Assembly: GCA_903891235.1 (NCBI GenBank)
Contig: CAITDW010000057.1
Coordinates: 1 to 7,600, forward strand
Length of the DNA stretch: 7,600 bases
Direction: 5' to 3'
Source: an uncultured Candidatus Saccharibacteria bacterium
GTDB lineage: Bacteria > Patescibacteriota > Saccharimonadia > Saccharimonadales > UBA4665
The first letter of the stretch is position 1. Each line of letters starts with the position of its first letter. The translations under genes were made by a program, and so were the position numbers. This document shows positions 1 to 5,431 of the stretch, in pieces. The notes beneath the pieces are model-generated. The model was not told where the DNA came from and did not search any database. It was given only the letters and a program-made list of their open reading frames with translations.

Positions 1-49
1 AAACTAATAAAGGTGTTGCGATATATATTATTTTTTTATTATTTTTCAT
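1..49 (-). CDS. N-terminus of an unidentified, probably membrane or exported protein (cut by left edge)
   Basis: Only the first 16 codons are visible, reading MKNNKKIIYIATPLLV. The ATG is preceded by AAAGGA with a 7-nt gap, one of the best ribosome binding sites in the window, so the start is credible despite the short length. Several lysines followed by a hydrophobic run (IIYIATPLLV) look like the beginning of a signal peptide or membrane anchor. The gene starts 20 bp after the stop of the exported propeller/EGF-like protein on the same strand, so the two are probably co-transcribed and may both act at the cell surface. No function can be given from so little sequence. Confidence 0.6.
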   Translation of the reverse strand, partial: MKNNKKIIYIATPLLV

Positions 50-56
50 AGATTAT

Positions 57-62
57 TCCTTT
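57..62 (-). promoter_or_regulatory. Ribosome binding site of the left-edge gene
   Basis: Minus-strand AAAGGA lies 7 nt before the ATG at 49. It decides the start of the truncated gene. It stands out because several other starts here have little or no Shine-Dalgarno sequence. Confidence 0.55.
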
Positions 63-69
63 ATTTAAT

Positions 70-1674
70 TTATTGAAGTGTATTTTTGTTAGAGCAAGTA
101 TTTGTATAGCAGGTGTAAAATAGATCCCCATTACCATAGATATTAATATTTATTCCTGTAGCATTCGTTATATCTGTTATTTGTGATTTAGTATATGTAT
201 TTTTATCAGCATTGCATGTGAAATCAGTAGACGACCATGCAAAACCCTTTAGACAATGATTACCTGAGGTTCCCTTATAGTTAATTACACTAGATGACGA
301 GCCAGCAGCTGGTTGACTAGTAAGCGGATCAGGTATGCAACCAAAGGCAGTTTTATTAAAGCCGTTGTTACAGTCGCACTGACCTGTTGCAATATTGAAA
401 TGAGAGTCTGGTGCTTTAGAACAGTCTGGTGCTATAGATCCAAGCGATACAGACTTATCTGGAGATAAGCAACCAAAAGCGGTAGTATTAAAGCCGTTGT
501 TACAGTCGCACTGACCTGTTGCAATATTGAAATGAGAGTCTGGTGCTTTAGAACAGTCTGGTGCTGGAGCTCCTAAAGATCCAGCCGCTGGTGGTGGAGG
601 GGGTGGAGTTCCAGGTACTGGTGCCAAACAACCAAAAGCGGTAGTATTAAATCCCGTATTACAAACACAAGCACCTGAAGCTAGATGACTATTTGGAACT
701 TTAGAACAATCTGGTGCAGCAACCACTGGAGGGGTGTAACTAACGCTTCCAGCATATGTAGCATCACCATAAGCAAACACTCCACCGTCTGAGCCTACTA
801 ACCAGTAACCCTTTCCGTCTGGAGTGACAGTTAATCCAACAATTGAACCATTAAGTGCATTGCCGCACATTCCTCCATAGTATTGCCCTCCGTTATAAGC
901 GTACGCACATCCCGAACTAGTAGTTATTACAAAGCCGTTAGTTCCTGGTTGTCCAGAAATTGATACTGGAGAACCAACTAAACCAGATAAATATCCTCCT
1001 TGACCAGCAACGTCACCATAGGAGAGCACTCGTCCATCCTTAGTTAATGCATAAAATCCGTTACCAGATGGAGAAAAACTAATACTGGCTATTTGTTCGT
1101 TGGCCGGGGATGAATAAGAAATTACATCAAAGTATGGTGCTCCGCCAAAAGCATATATATGACCTTGGTTATCTACTAAATCATACCCACCATTAGCAGG
1201 ATCAACAGCCATACCAACTATTCTGTTACCCGGAATTAATGCAGTCCCACCGCCTGAACCAGCATTATTAACACCACCGTGATATGGCGCGTTATATGCA
1301 TATACAGCTCCATCAGCACCCACAAGATAGTAGCCAGTTCTAAGTGGATTTGCTGCAATTCCAACTATAGGAGCAGATAAGGGTTGGCCACCCATAGAAC
1401 CTAGGAAAGGTGCATTCCCTTCAGCAAAGACTCCACCATCACTTGCTGCAATCCAGTATCCAGTTCCGGCCGAGGTAGATGTACTAGAGGCCGCTATTCC
1501 AACTGGAGGAGCATTTAGGTTATATGTTACAGCTGCAAAAGAATTGAAAAGTATCTTTACTCCAGCAAACGCTAGAATCAGAATAAGGACTATTCCAAAG
1601 AAAGTCCTTTTCTTGTTTTCTTTAAATTTATAGTTTAGTGTTGTTTTCTTTTTTTTGTTTATTTTTTTTGACAT
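70..1674 (-). CDS. Anchored surface protein: propeller-like repeats plus three EGF-like Cys-rich repeats
   Basis: A predicted extracytoplasmic protein of 534 residues. Residues 1-23 are very Lys-rich. Residues 24-48 are one hydrophobic helix ending FNSFAA, which could be a signal peptide cleaved after FAA or an uncleaved anchor. Residues about 55-312 hold six degenerate repeats of the type GYW(L/I)(V/A)xxDGGVFAxGxAxxxGS (near 72, 114, 163, 206, 247 and 289), suggesting a six-bladed beta-propeller; similar repeats occur in secreted actinobacterial proteins. Then come three Cys-rich units (about 319-350, 370-403, 414-447) with cysteines C323/336/338/349, C374/389/391/402 and C418/433/435/446. 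Each has the EGF-like CxCxxGF core. A poly-proline linker lies at 357-362. The C-terminal tail has four more cysteines (474, 487, 522, 527). A role in adhesion or host-cell contact fits this layout but is inferred. The ATG has no clear Shine-Dalgarno sequence; the basic N-terminus and helix support it as the start. Confidence 0.9.
   Translation of the reverse strand: MSKKINKKKKTTLNYKFKENKKRTFFGIVLILILAFAGVKILFNSFAAVTYNLNAPPVGIAASSTSTSAGTGYWIAASDGGVFAEGNAPFLGSMGGQPLSAPIVGIAANPLRTGYYLVGADGAVYAYNAPYHGGVNNAGSGGGTALIPGNRIVGMAVDPANGGYDLVDNQGHIYAFGGAPYFDVISYSSPANEQIASISFSPSGNGFYALTKDGRVLSYGDVAGQGGYLSGLVGSPVSISGQPGTNGFVITTSSGCAYAYNGGQYYGGMCGNALNGSIVGLTVTPDGKGYWLVGSDGGVFAYGDATYAGSVSYTPPVVAAPDCSKVPNSHLASGACVCNTGFNTTAFGCLAPVPGTPPPPPPAAGSLGAPAPDCSKAPDSHFNIATGQCDCNNGFNTTAFGCLSPDKSVSLGSIAPDCSKAPDSHFNIATGQCDCNNGFNKTAFGCIPDPLTSQPAAGSSSSVINYKGTSGNHCLKGFAWSSTDFTCNADKNTYTKSQITDITNATGININIYGNGDLFYTCYTNTCSNKNTLQ
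338..718 (-). repeat. Three intragenic repeats encoding EGF-like units, two sharing a 79-bp perfect repeat
   Basis: Positions 355-433 and 487-565 are identical over 79 bp and spaced exactly 132 bp (44 codons) apart, so the reading frame is kept. The third, diverged copy covers about 629-718. It shares 22 bp exactly (630-651) with the start of the middle copy and ends in a similar 3' segment. Perfect identity including silent positions points to recent duplication or gene conversion. The length of the array could vary between strains. Confidence 0.9.
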
Positions 1675-1719
1675 ATTCTAATTTATTTATGTTTATAATG
1701 CTAGTGTATAACTATACAT

Positions 1720-1740
1720 AAAAAAATCAACTTTTTTGAT
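1720..1740 (-). terminator. Weak intrinsic terminator at the end of the CYTH gene
   Basis: On the minus strand ATCAA, a 5-nt loop and TTGAT form a 5-bp stem followed by seven T. It overlaps the stop codon of the CYTH gene. The stem is short and AT-only, so read-through into the surface-protein gene is possible. Confidence 0.35.
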
Positions 1741-2326
1741 CACTTAAAAAATTAGGCCTAGGTGAGTTAAATTTAACCTCTTTTAGATCGACAACTGACT
1801 GTGTAGGCAATAGCCATGGATATTGCATCTGGTAGGCTACCATTACATCTCCAAATATAGCTTTGCTCCAATCCAGCCCTAGCTTACTTGCTATAGCTTT
1901 TAGTTCTTTCTCTGAATTACCTTCAATCTCGATGTATGGTTTAAGCCATGGCCATTCATCAATTTCTATAATGCAGCTATCTAATCTCCAAGTTTCGCGT
2001 TTACTTTCTTGCATAGATAAAACTTCAAGTCCAATTGCCTCAAAAATCTTAATCGTTTGGTCGAACGACTCGACAACTGTTTCTATTTCTTTAGCTCCAC
2101 TAACTGAATAAGACTCAAACTTCTTATAAGTTAGGGTGATTTTGTTCCCCTCATCTCTAACGCGAACAAACGAATCAGATTTATCTAGGAGCTTATCTGG
2201 GAAATCCATAATAGCTCGCTTCATAAGACGGTTCTTATATATAAGCTCCGCATTAATGCTTTTTAACTTAGCTTGAATATCTAATACAGATACTTCAACA
2301 AATTTAACTTCTATTTCATCTTTCAC
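1727..2326 (-). CDS. CYTH-domain protein (class IV adenylate cyclase / triphosphatase superfamily)
   Basis: The 199-residue protein has the CYTH signature ExExK at the extreme N-terminus (E4, E6, K8). Further charged residues are placed as expected for a triphosphate tunnel: K36/R37, the VRVRD segment at 54-58, TYKK at 66-69, KEIE at 79-82, KRE at 109-111, EID at 121-123 and YIEIEG at 131-136. Members bind a triphosphate substrate with divalent metal; known activities include adenylate cyclase (CyaB), thiamine triphosphatase and inorganic triphosphatase. The sequence does not say which applies. No signal peptide is seen, so it should be cytoplasmic. The start is GTG; an in-frame stop lies further upstream and no ATG is available before the ExExK motif. 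The last 25 residues or so extend past the domain. It is divergent from the ABC transporter gene. Confidence 0.87.
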   Translation of the reverse strand: MKDEIEVKFVEVSVLDIQAKLKSINAELIYKNRLMKRAIMDFPDKLLDKSDSFVRVRDEGNKITLTYKKFESYSVSGAKEIETVVESFDQTIKIFEAIGLEVLSMQESKRETWRLDSCIIEIDEWPWLKPYIEIEGNSEKELKAIASKLGLDWSKAIFGDVMVAYQMQYPWLLPTQSVVDLKEVKFNSPRPNFLSDQKS

Positions 2327-2371
2327 ATTATCTATAATAGCAAAGTTATGATATTTAGAATCTGTTAGAAT
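2327..2371. promoter_or_regulatory. Divergent intergenic region, CYTH gene / ABC transporter
   Basis: The 45-bp gap must hold start signals for both genes or overlap their 5' ends. On the minus strand TATTAT sits 7 nt before the GTG, which would give a leaderless CYTH transcript. On the plus strand TATAAT (2333-2338) and TATGAT (2347-2352) are possible -10 boxes, but neither has a good -35. Neither gene has a convincing Shine-Dalgarno sequence. The assignments are tentative. Confidence 0.3.
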
Positions 2372-4198
2372 ATGCTTATGAGATTTTTTTCAAAAAATAA
2401 GTTAAAAAAATATCGTAGTGTACTTGGCACTAGTATCAAGCTATTTAGGCTAGTTTGGGAGTTCGATAAGAAATTTACAATTATTTACGTCACCTCAGTT
2501 CTACTGCCTGGATTTTTACCTTTTTTAAATGCTCTTATTTATGCAGAGATAATTAACCAGATAGTCAAACATATAAGTTCAGTATCAAGTAATTATAATC
2601 AGATATATATATTAGTAGCCGTCCGGTTTATAACTCTAATTGTTCAGAATATAGCTAATACTGTTCAAAATAAATATTCTCGATTAGCCTGGGGATTACT
2701 ACCAAGGTTCATGAGCGAAAAAGTTCTTGAGAGTGTTTCCAAACTAGACTTAGAGTATTTTGAAGATAGTAAGTTTAACGATAAGCTAGAACGCGTAAGA
2801 GATAGTTTCAGTTGGCGACCAATTAACATGTTTAACTCAATCATATTCTCGTTACAAAATATAATTGAAATATTAATTGCTGCGCTTTCATTAATGTATC
2901 TAAACTGGCTATTTGCAGTTCTTATTCTCATCTCTGCTATACCAACTTTGCTTTATCAAATGAGAACCGCCAATATTGCTTGGGCAATTTGGGAACATGA
3001 TACTCCCGAGAGAAAAAGATACTATTACTTATCTCAACTAATACAGTCAGCCGATAGTGTAAAGGAATTAAAGCTTTTTAAATTAACTAAAAAGTTCCTC
3101 TCAGATATTAAAAAAGCTCAAGAATCATTCATTAAAAAGAATGAAAAAGCACTAAACAAAAGTCTTAAATACGGTCTTTTTGCAACCATTTTTAGCACCT
3201 TAGCTTATATCATTATTGAACTATCGATTATCATAAGAACACTTCATAAGAGCTTATCTCTCGGGGGGTTAACCTACTTTACTCAAGCACTTGTTAATTA
3301 TCAGGGGGGAATTAACAGTTTATTCTCAAATCTAACGGTTGTTTATGATTTTTCTCAGTACATCGCTGAAATATTTGAAGTCATTGAAACAAAGCCAAAA
3401 ATTGTCTCACCAAAAAATCCAATCATGCTATTAGATAATCAAAAAGCTCCTGAGATAGAATTTAAAAATGTTTCTTTTTGTTATCCTGGAACTAAGAAAA
3501 AAGTTTTCGATAATCTATCAATCAAAATTGAATCAGGCAAAAAGATAGCCTTCGTTGGTGAGAATGGGGCAGGTAAGACAACTTTAGTTAAATTACTTTC
3601 TAGATTCTATGATATAGATGATGGGGCGATACTAATAGATGGAATAGATCTGAGGAAACTAGATTTGGAGCAGTGGCATTCTAAGATTGGAGTTTTATTC
3701 CAAGACTTTCTTAAGTATGAATATACACTAGAAGAAAATATACATTTCGGAAAAATAGAAAAAACTAAAATTTTAAATGATATTATTGACGCTGCTAAAA
3801 AATCTGGAGCAGATAAGGTAGCCAATAAGTTTGAAGACAAATACTCTCAACAGTTAGGTAAAATTTTCGATAATGGAACAGATCTATCGATTGGCCAATG
3901 GCAAAAGGTAGCACTTGCAAGAGGCTTTTACAGAGATAGTGACTTACTTATCTTGGATGAACCAACAGCTGCTATAGACGCTAAAGCCGAAAGTGAAATA
4001 TTTGAAAAAGTTAAAAAAATTAGTCTAGATAGAACTGTTCTAATTATCTCTCATAGATTCTCAACAGTTAGAAATGCAGACAAAATCTATGTTCTAGATA
4101 ATGGAAAGATTAAGGAGCAGGGCAGTCACCATGAACTAATGAAGAATAAAGGTATTTATGCTGAGTTATTTAACCTACAGGCCGAAGCTTACAGATAA
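2372..4198 (+). CDS. ABC exporter half-transporter (fused TMD-NBD)
   Basis: At 608 residues this has the usual length of a fused ATP-driven exporter subunit that works as a dimer in the cytoplasmic membrane. The N-terminal half has about six membrane segments (near 36-60, 78-98, 155-176, 177-197, 268-292, 298-322), with cytoplasmic parts such as KELKLFKL at 231-238. The C-terminal nucleotide-binding domain starts near 365 and is intact: Walker A GENGAGKTT (396-404), Q-loop Q444, a variant signature LSIGQ (505-509) in place of LSGGQ, Walker B LLILDE (525-530) with catalytic E530, D-loop following, and H-loop H561. The cargo cannot be read from sequence; lipid, peptide or drug export are all possible. 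Start: ATG at 2372 or the ATG two codons later at 2378; neither has a good Shine-Dalgarno sequence. It is divergent from the CYTH gene and alone in its transcription unit. Confidence 0.95.
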   Translation: MLMRFFSKNKLKKYRSVLGTSIKLFRLVWEFDKKFTIIYVTSVLLPGFLPFLNALIYAEIINQIVKHISSVSSNYNQIYILVAVRFITLIVQNIANTVQNKYSRLAWGLLPRFMSEKVLESVSKLDLEYFEDSKFNDKLERVRDSFSWRPINMFNSIIFSLQNIIEILIAALSLMYLNWLFAVLILISAIPTLLYQMRTANIAWAIWEHDTPERKRYYYLSQLIQSADSVKELKLFKLTKKFLSDIKKAQESFIKKNEKALNKSLKYGLFATIFSTLAYIIIELSIIIRTLHKSLSLGGLTYFTQALVNYQGGINSLFSNLTVVYDFSQYIAEIFEVIETKPKIVSPKNPIMLLDNQKAPEIEFKNVSFCYPGTKKKVFDNLSIKIESGKKIAFVGENGAGKTTLVKLLSRFYDIDDGAILIDGIDLRKLDLEQWHSKIGVLFQDFLKYEYTLEENIHFGKIEKTKILNDIIDAAKKSGADKVANKFEDKYSQQLGKIFDNGTDLSIGQWQKVALARGFYRDSDLLILDEPTAAIDAKAESEIFEKVKKISLDRTVLIISHRFSTVRNADKIYVLDNGKIKEQGSHHELMKNKGIYAELFNLQAEAYR

Positions 4199-4202
4199 GC
4201 AG

Positions 4203-4289
4203 TTATTTATTTTTGTTATCCTGAACAATTTTATTCAAGGTTTCAAGCTCAATGTCTTCCTTAGACTTTCTTGGACCAGATTTAAACAT
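4203..4289 (-). CDS. Possible 28-residue charged small protein
   Basis: A short ORF with an ATG start and TAA stop reads MFKSGPRKSKEDIELETLNK followed by IVQDNKNK. It is lysine-rich with an amphipathic, helix-like middle (EDIELETLNKIV). It is convergent with the ABC transporter and ends 4 bp from that gene's stop. A minus-strand TATAAT at 4344-4349 and a perfect palindrome at 4321-4330 lie upstream. There is no Shine-Dalgarno sequence. It may be a real small protein, a remnant of a longer gene, or chance; I recognise no family. Confidence 0.3.
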   Translation of the reverse strand: MFKSGPRKSKEDIELETLNKIVQDNKNK

Positions 4290-4320
4290 TATTTGTATTT
4301 TTGAATAGATTTTTATTCAT

Positions 4321-4349
4321 CTTACGTAAGCAGTATTACATATATTATA
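4321..4349 (-). promoter_or_regulatory. TATAAT box with perfect palindrome CTTACGTAAG
   Basis: CTTACGTAAG (4321-4330) is a perfect 10-bp palindrome. On the minus strand TATAAT (4344-4349) lies just upstream, so the palindrome would fall at roughly +7 to +17 of a transcript, a typical operator position. No recognisable -35 precedes it. It could control the 28-codon ORF. The surrounding 4290-4367 is very AT-rich and otherwise shows nothing. Confidence 0.25.
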
Positions 4350-4367
4350 TAAAAAATGAAAGAAAAG

Positions 4368-4446
4368 AAAAAAACCGTGATTGAAATTGTGTATTGTGGG
4401 AATGAACAGTAAAGTTCAACATCACTCAAACAGCAATTCAACACGG
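4368..4446 (-). terminator. Large intrinsic terminator hairpin
   Basis: On the minus strand the arm at 4446-4434 (CCGTGTTGAATTG) pairs with the arm at 4389-4375 through 13 base pairs broken only by two single-T bulges, and is followed directly by seven T (4374-4368). The apex contains a second helix, TGAAC / hexaloop / GTTCA (4403-4418). The hairpin is much longer than a usual terminator, so it may also act as a 3' structural domain. It ends the transcript from the promoter at 4857-4885. Confidence 0.75.
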
Positions 4447-4452
4447 CTACAT

Positions 4453-4500
4453 CCCCCAGGTCTTTACTCTTTATTATGAATAAACCTCTTTACCTAGGGG
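4453..4500 (-). other. 9-bp RNA stem with nested hairpin before the terminator
   Basis: On the minus strand CCCCTAGGT pairs with ACCTGGGGG, giving eight Watson-Crick pairs and one G·U. Inside is TTTATT, a 3-nt loop, and AATAAA. An outer GGCT/AGCC can extend it across an internal loop but uses bases also claimed by the terminator stem, so the two could compete. It lies after the stop codon of the membrane ORF. Confidence 0.5.
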
Positions 4501-4515
4501 AAGCCTCTTGACTAG

Positions 4516-4857
4516 TTACTGGTTTATATACCAGAAAACATAGCGGGCAGTGCTGCTGATACTCTTTATGAGGAACATTGCTGTTCCAAATATGAAAATG
4601 ACCAACAAAATAAAATCAGTGAAGGGTGCATTTTGCTTGGTGACAAAATGCACAGACTGGCCAATCATTGCCACGAGTTCGAACAAAAAAACGCTCGTGT
4701 AGACAATACACAACATGAGACTGGGGTTCCTCTTCTTCTCAAAAATGTGATAAAGAAGATCTTTTTCTCTTGTGCTGAGATAATCCACTGGCTTCCAACT
4801 TTCTCTAGGTGGGGATAATGTACATTCTTCTTCCGGGGAGGAAAATGAATGATGCAA
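4516..4857 (-). CDS. Possible small two-helix membrane protein; start uncertain
   Basis: The open frame codes for up to 113 residues with two hydrophobic segments (about 46-67 and 80-97). These are flanked by basic residues (REK, EKKR, and K98/R105) in a positive-inside pattern with both ends in the cytoplasm. First-position purine and third-position pyrimidine preference suggests coding. However, third-position GC is about half, higher than I would expect from the AT-rich neighbouring genes. The TTG at 4857 lies inside the -10 box of the promoter at 4857-4885 and would not be transcribed from it. The next in-frame start is GTG at 4788 (residue 24, MDYLSTREKD), with only a poorly spaced GGAAG before it. 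No family is recognised. It may be a transferred gene, or a chance frame across a structured RNA. Confidence 0.45.
   Translation of the reverse strand: MHHSFSSPEEECTLSPPRESWKPVDYLSTREKDLLYHIFEKKRNPSLMLCIVYTSVFLFELVAMIGQSVHFVTKQNAPFTDFILLVIFIFGTAMFLIKSISSTARYVFWYINQ
4572..4587 (-). other. 6-bp hairpin with GNRA (GCAA) tetraloop
   Basis: On the minus strand GGAACA-GCAA-TGTTCC forms a perfect stem closed by a GNRA tetraloop. The opposite strand would give TTGC, not a stable tetraloop, so the polarity fits minus-strand RNA. Confidence 0.5.
4626..4653 (-). other. Perfect 10-bp inverted repeat with 8-nt loop
   Basis: GTGCATTTTG and CAAAATGCAC are exact reverse complements around an 8-nt loop. As it lies within the membrane ORF (around residues 69-78), it is unlikely to be a terminator; no T-tract follows. 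It is one of the strongest hairpins of the candidate structured RNA. Confidence 0.65.
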
Positions 4858-4885
4858 TCATAGTATAAAATAATATATTAGTCAA
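4857..4885 (-). promoter_or_regulatory. Near-consensus sigma-70-type promoter
   Basis: On the minus strand TTGACT (4880-4885), exactly 17 bp, then TATGAT (4857-4862): ten of twelve bases match consensus at the ideal spacing. Transcription should start near 4850. It is the best promoter in the window and drives the candidate structured RNA / membrane ORF. The rest of 4858-4918 holds no other signal that I can see. Confidence 0.7.
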
Positions 4886-4918
4886 TAGGGTTTTGAAAAA
4901 GATGAGTTGCAGTATCTT

Positions 4919-5368
4919 CTAGGTATCGTAATGAGAGAATAGTTTATTGCTTGTTATACCCAAACGATTTCTCATTGCATCCCTAAATCTACCAGTTGTT
5001 TTTCCCCAAATGCCTGGTAATCCATTTTTTAATGCAAAATCTAGACATTCATCCTGAACTTCACAATCTTGACAAGTTTTAAGAGCTTGTTCGGGCACAC
5101 AGCCTCTCTCCGGAAAAAATATATTTGTTTCCATGCCAAAGCATTCTGCTCTTAATCTCCAAGCTTCGTCAGGCTCCATATCGTGATTCCCTGAATCAAA
5201 TAATTTTTTACGGAATAATATTTTAGACTGTCTCTCAGCCTCTAATGCTTCTTCCGTAGATTTTAACAACTCAAGATTAATTACAGTATTGCCAAGTATT
5301 TCAGAAATGTTACTGTGAACTTGTTCCGAAATAAAATTTAATTCTTGTTTATTATTATTTTCATGCAT
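4919..5368 (-). CDS. WhiB-like (Wbl) iron-sulfur transcriptional regulator
   Basis: The C-terminal half carries the Wbl signature: C76, then C99-x2-C102-x5-C108, the four usual [4Fe-4S] ligands; between them NIFFPERG (82-89), close to the family's DPxLFFPERG; then GIWG (119-122), the family's G(V/I)WGG turn, ending in a basic RFRDAMRNR stretch. Wbl proteins sense redox or NO through the cluster and act on transcription, usually with the primary sigma factor. An extra cysteine, C90, is present. At 149 residues it is longer than many Wbl proteins because of a 60-residue, Glu/Lys-rich, probably helical N-terminal extension. The ATG has AGG 4 nt upstream and a promoter at 5401-5429. It is divergent from the small membrane-protein gene and may regulate that gene and itself through the shared region. 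The numbered whi or wbl subclass cannot be assigned. Confidence 0.9.
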   Translation of the reverse strand: MHENNNKQELNFISEQVHSNISEILGNTVINLELLKSTEEALEAERQSKILFRKKLFDSGNHDMEPDEAWRLRAECFGMETNIFFPERGCVPEQALKTCQDCEVQDECLDFALKNGLPGIWGKTTGRFRDAMRNRLGITSNKLFSHYDT

Positions 5369-5400
5369 ATTACCTAAATATTTATATCACGCTTCATTTA

Positions 5401-5429
5401 ACTATAAAAATACTTAAGCTTGCATTCAA
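5401..5429 (-). promoter_or_regulatory. Promoter of the WhiB-like gene
   Basis: Minus-strand TTGAAT (5424-5429), 17 bp, TATAGT (5401-5406). Start near 5394 gives a leader of about 26 nt. Its -35 overlaps that of the divergent promoter. Confidence 0.5.
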
Positions 5430-5431
5430 GC
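5418..5431. promoter_or_regulatory. Inverted repeat over both -35 boxes, candidate operator
   Basis: GCTTG-CATT-CAAGC is a perfect 5-bp-armed inverted repeat that coincides with the overlapping -35 elements of the two divergent promoters. A dimeric regulator bound here would control both genes. Short arms mean it could also be chance. Confidence 0.35.

Larger units (their letters stand above)
4368..4850 (-). ncRNA. Candidate structured RNA (about 480 nt) with its own promoter and terminator
   Basis: A near-consensus promoter (4857-4885) and a strong terminator (4368-4446) bound a minus-strand transcript of about 480 nt. Hairpins inside it: 7-bp TCTTCTT/AAGAAGA (4731-4759); GTGTA/TACAC (4697-4711); CACGAG/CTCGTG (4672-4699, an alternative to the previous one); a perfect 10-bp stem (4626-4653); a 6-bp stem capped by GCAA, a GNRA tetraloop on this strand (4572-4587); 5-bp CTGGT/ACCAG (4519-4534); and a 9-bp stem (4453-4500). 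In the 9-bp stem the one mismatch is G·U on this strand but C·A on the other, which favours minus-strand RNA. I checked by eye for RNase P, tmRNA and SRP RNA hallmarks and found none. A membrane ORF overlaps most of it, so this may instead be a structured mRNA. Confidence 0.4.

Noticed and set aside
338..718. CRISPR-like or mobile repeat array
   Set aside because: The repeats are in frame within a coding sequence, have 44-codon period and encode Cys-rich modules. There are no short palindromic repeats with unique spacers.
1863..2111. Plus-strand 82-codon ORF inside the CYTH gene
   Set aside because: It is antisense to a gene with clear catalytic motifs, with Ser/Leu-rich composition typical of a reverse-strand shadow.
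2665..3840. Two minus-strand ORFs (88 and 77 codons) inside the ABC transporter gene
   Set aside because: They lie antisense to the transmembrane and ATPase regions with intact motifs on the plus strand, and have no start signals of their own.
4211..4240. Intrinsic terminator of the ABC transporter (TTGTT/AACAA hairpin with TTTT)
   Set aside because: The stem is only 5 bp of mostly AT pairs with an interrupted T-tract; too weak to annotate.
4626..4653. Inverted repeats of an insertion sequence
   Set aside because: The arms are only 8 nt apart, with no transposase and no target duplication. It is a hairpin, not element ends.
4633..4818. Plus-strand 61-codon ORF with TTG start opposite the membrane ORF
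   Set aside because: No ribosome binding site, no recognisable domain, and it runs antisense to the promoter-terminator unit on the minus strand. It is best explained as a shadow frame.
4368..4850. RNase P RNA, tmRNA, SRP RNA or 6S RNA
   Set aside because: I looked for the RNase P GGAAAGTCC/ACAGAA core, a tmRNA tRNA-like end with CCA and tag frame, and the SRP GGAA-loop domain. None was seen. GTTCGAAC near 4678 resembles a T-arm but is not in a tRNA-like context.
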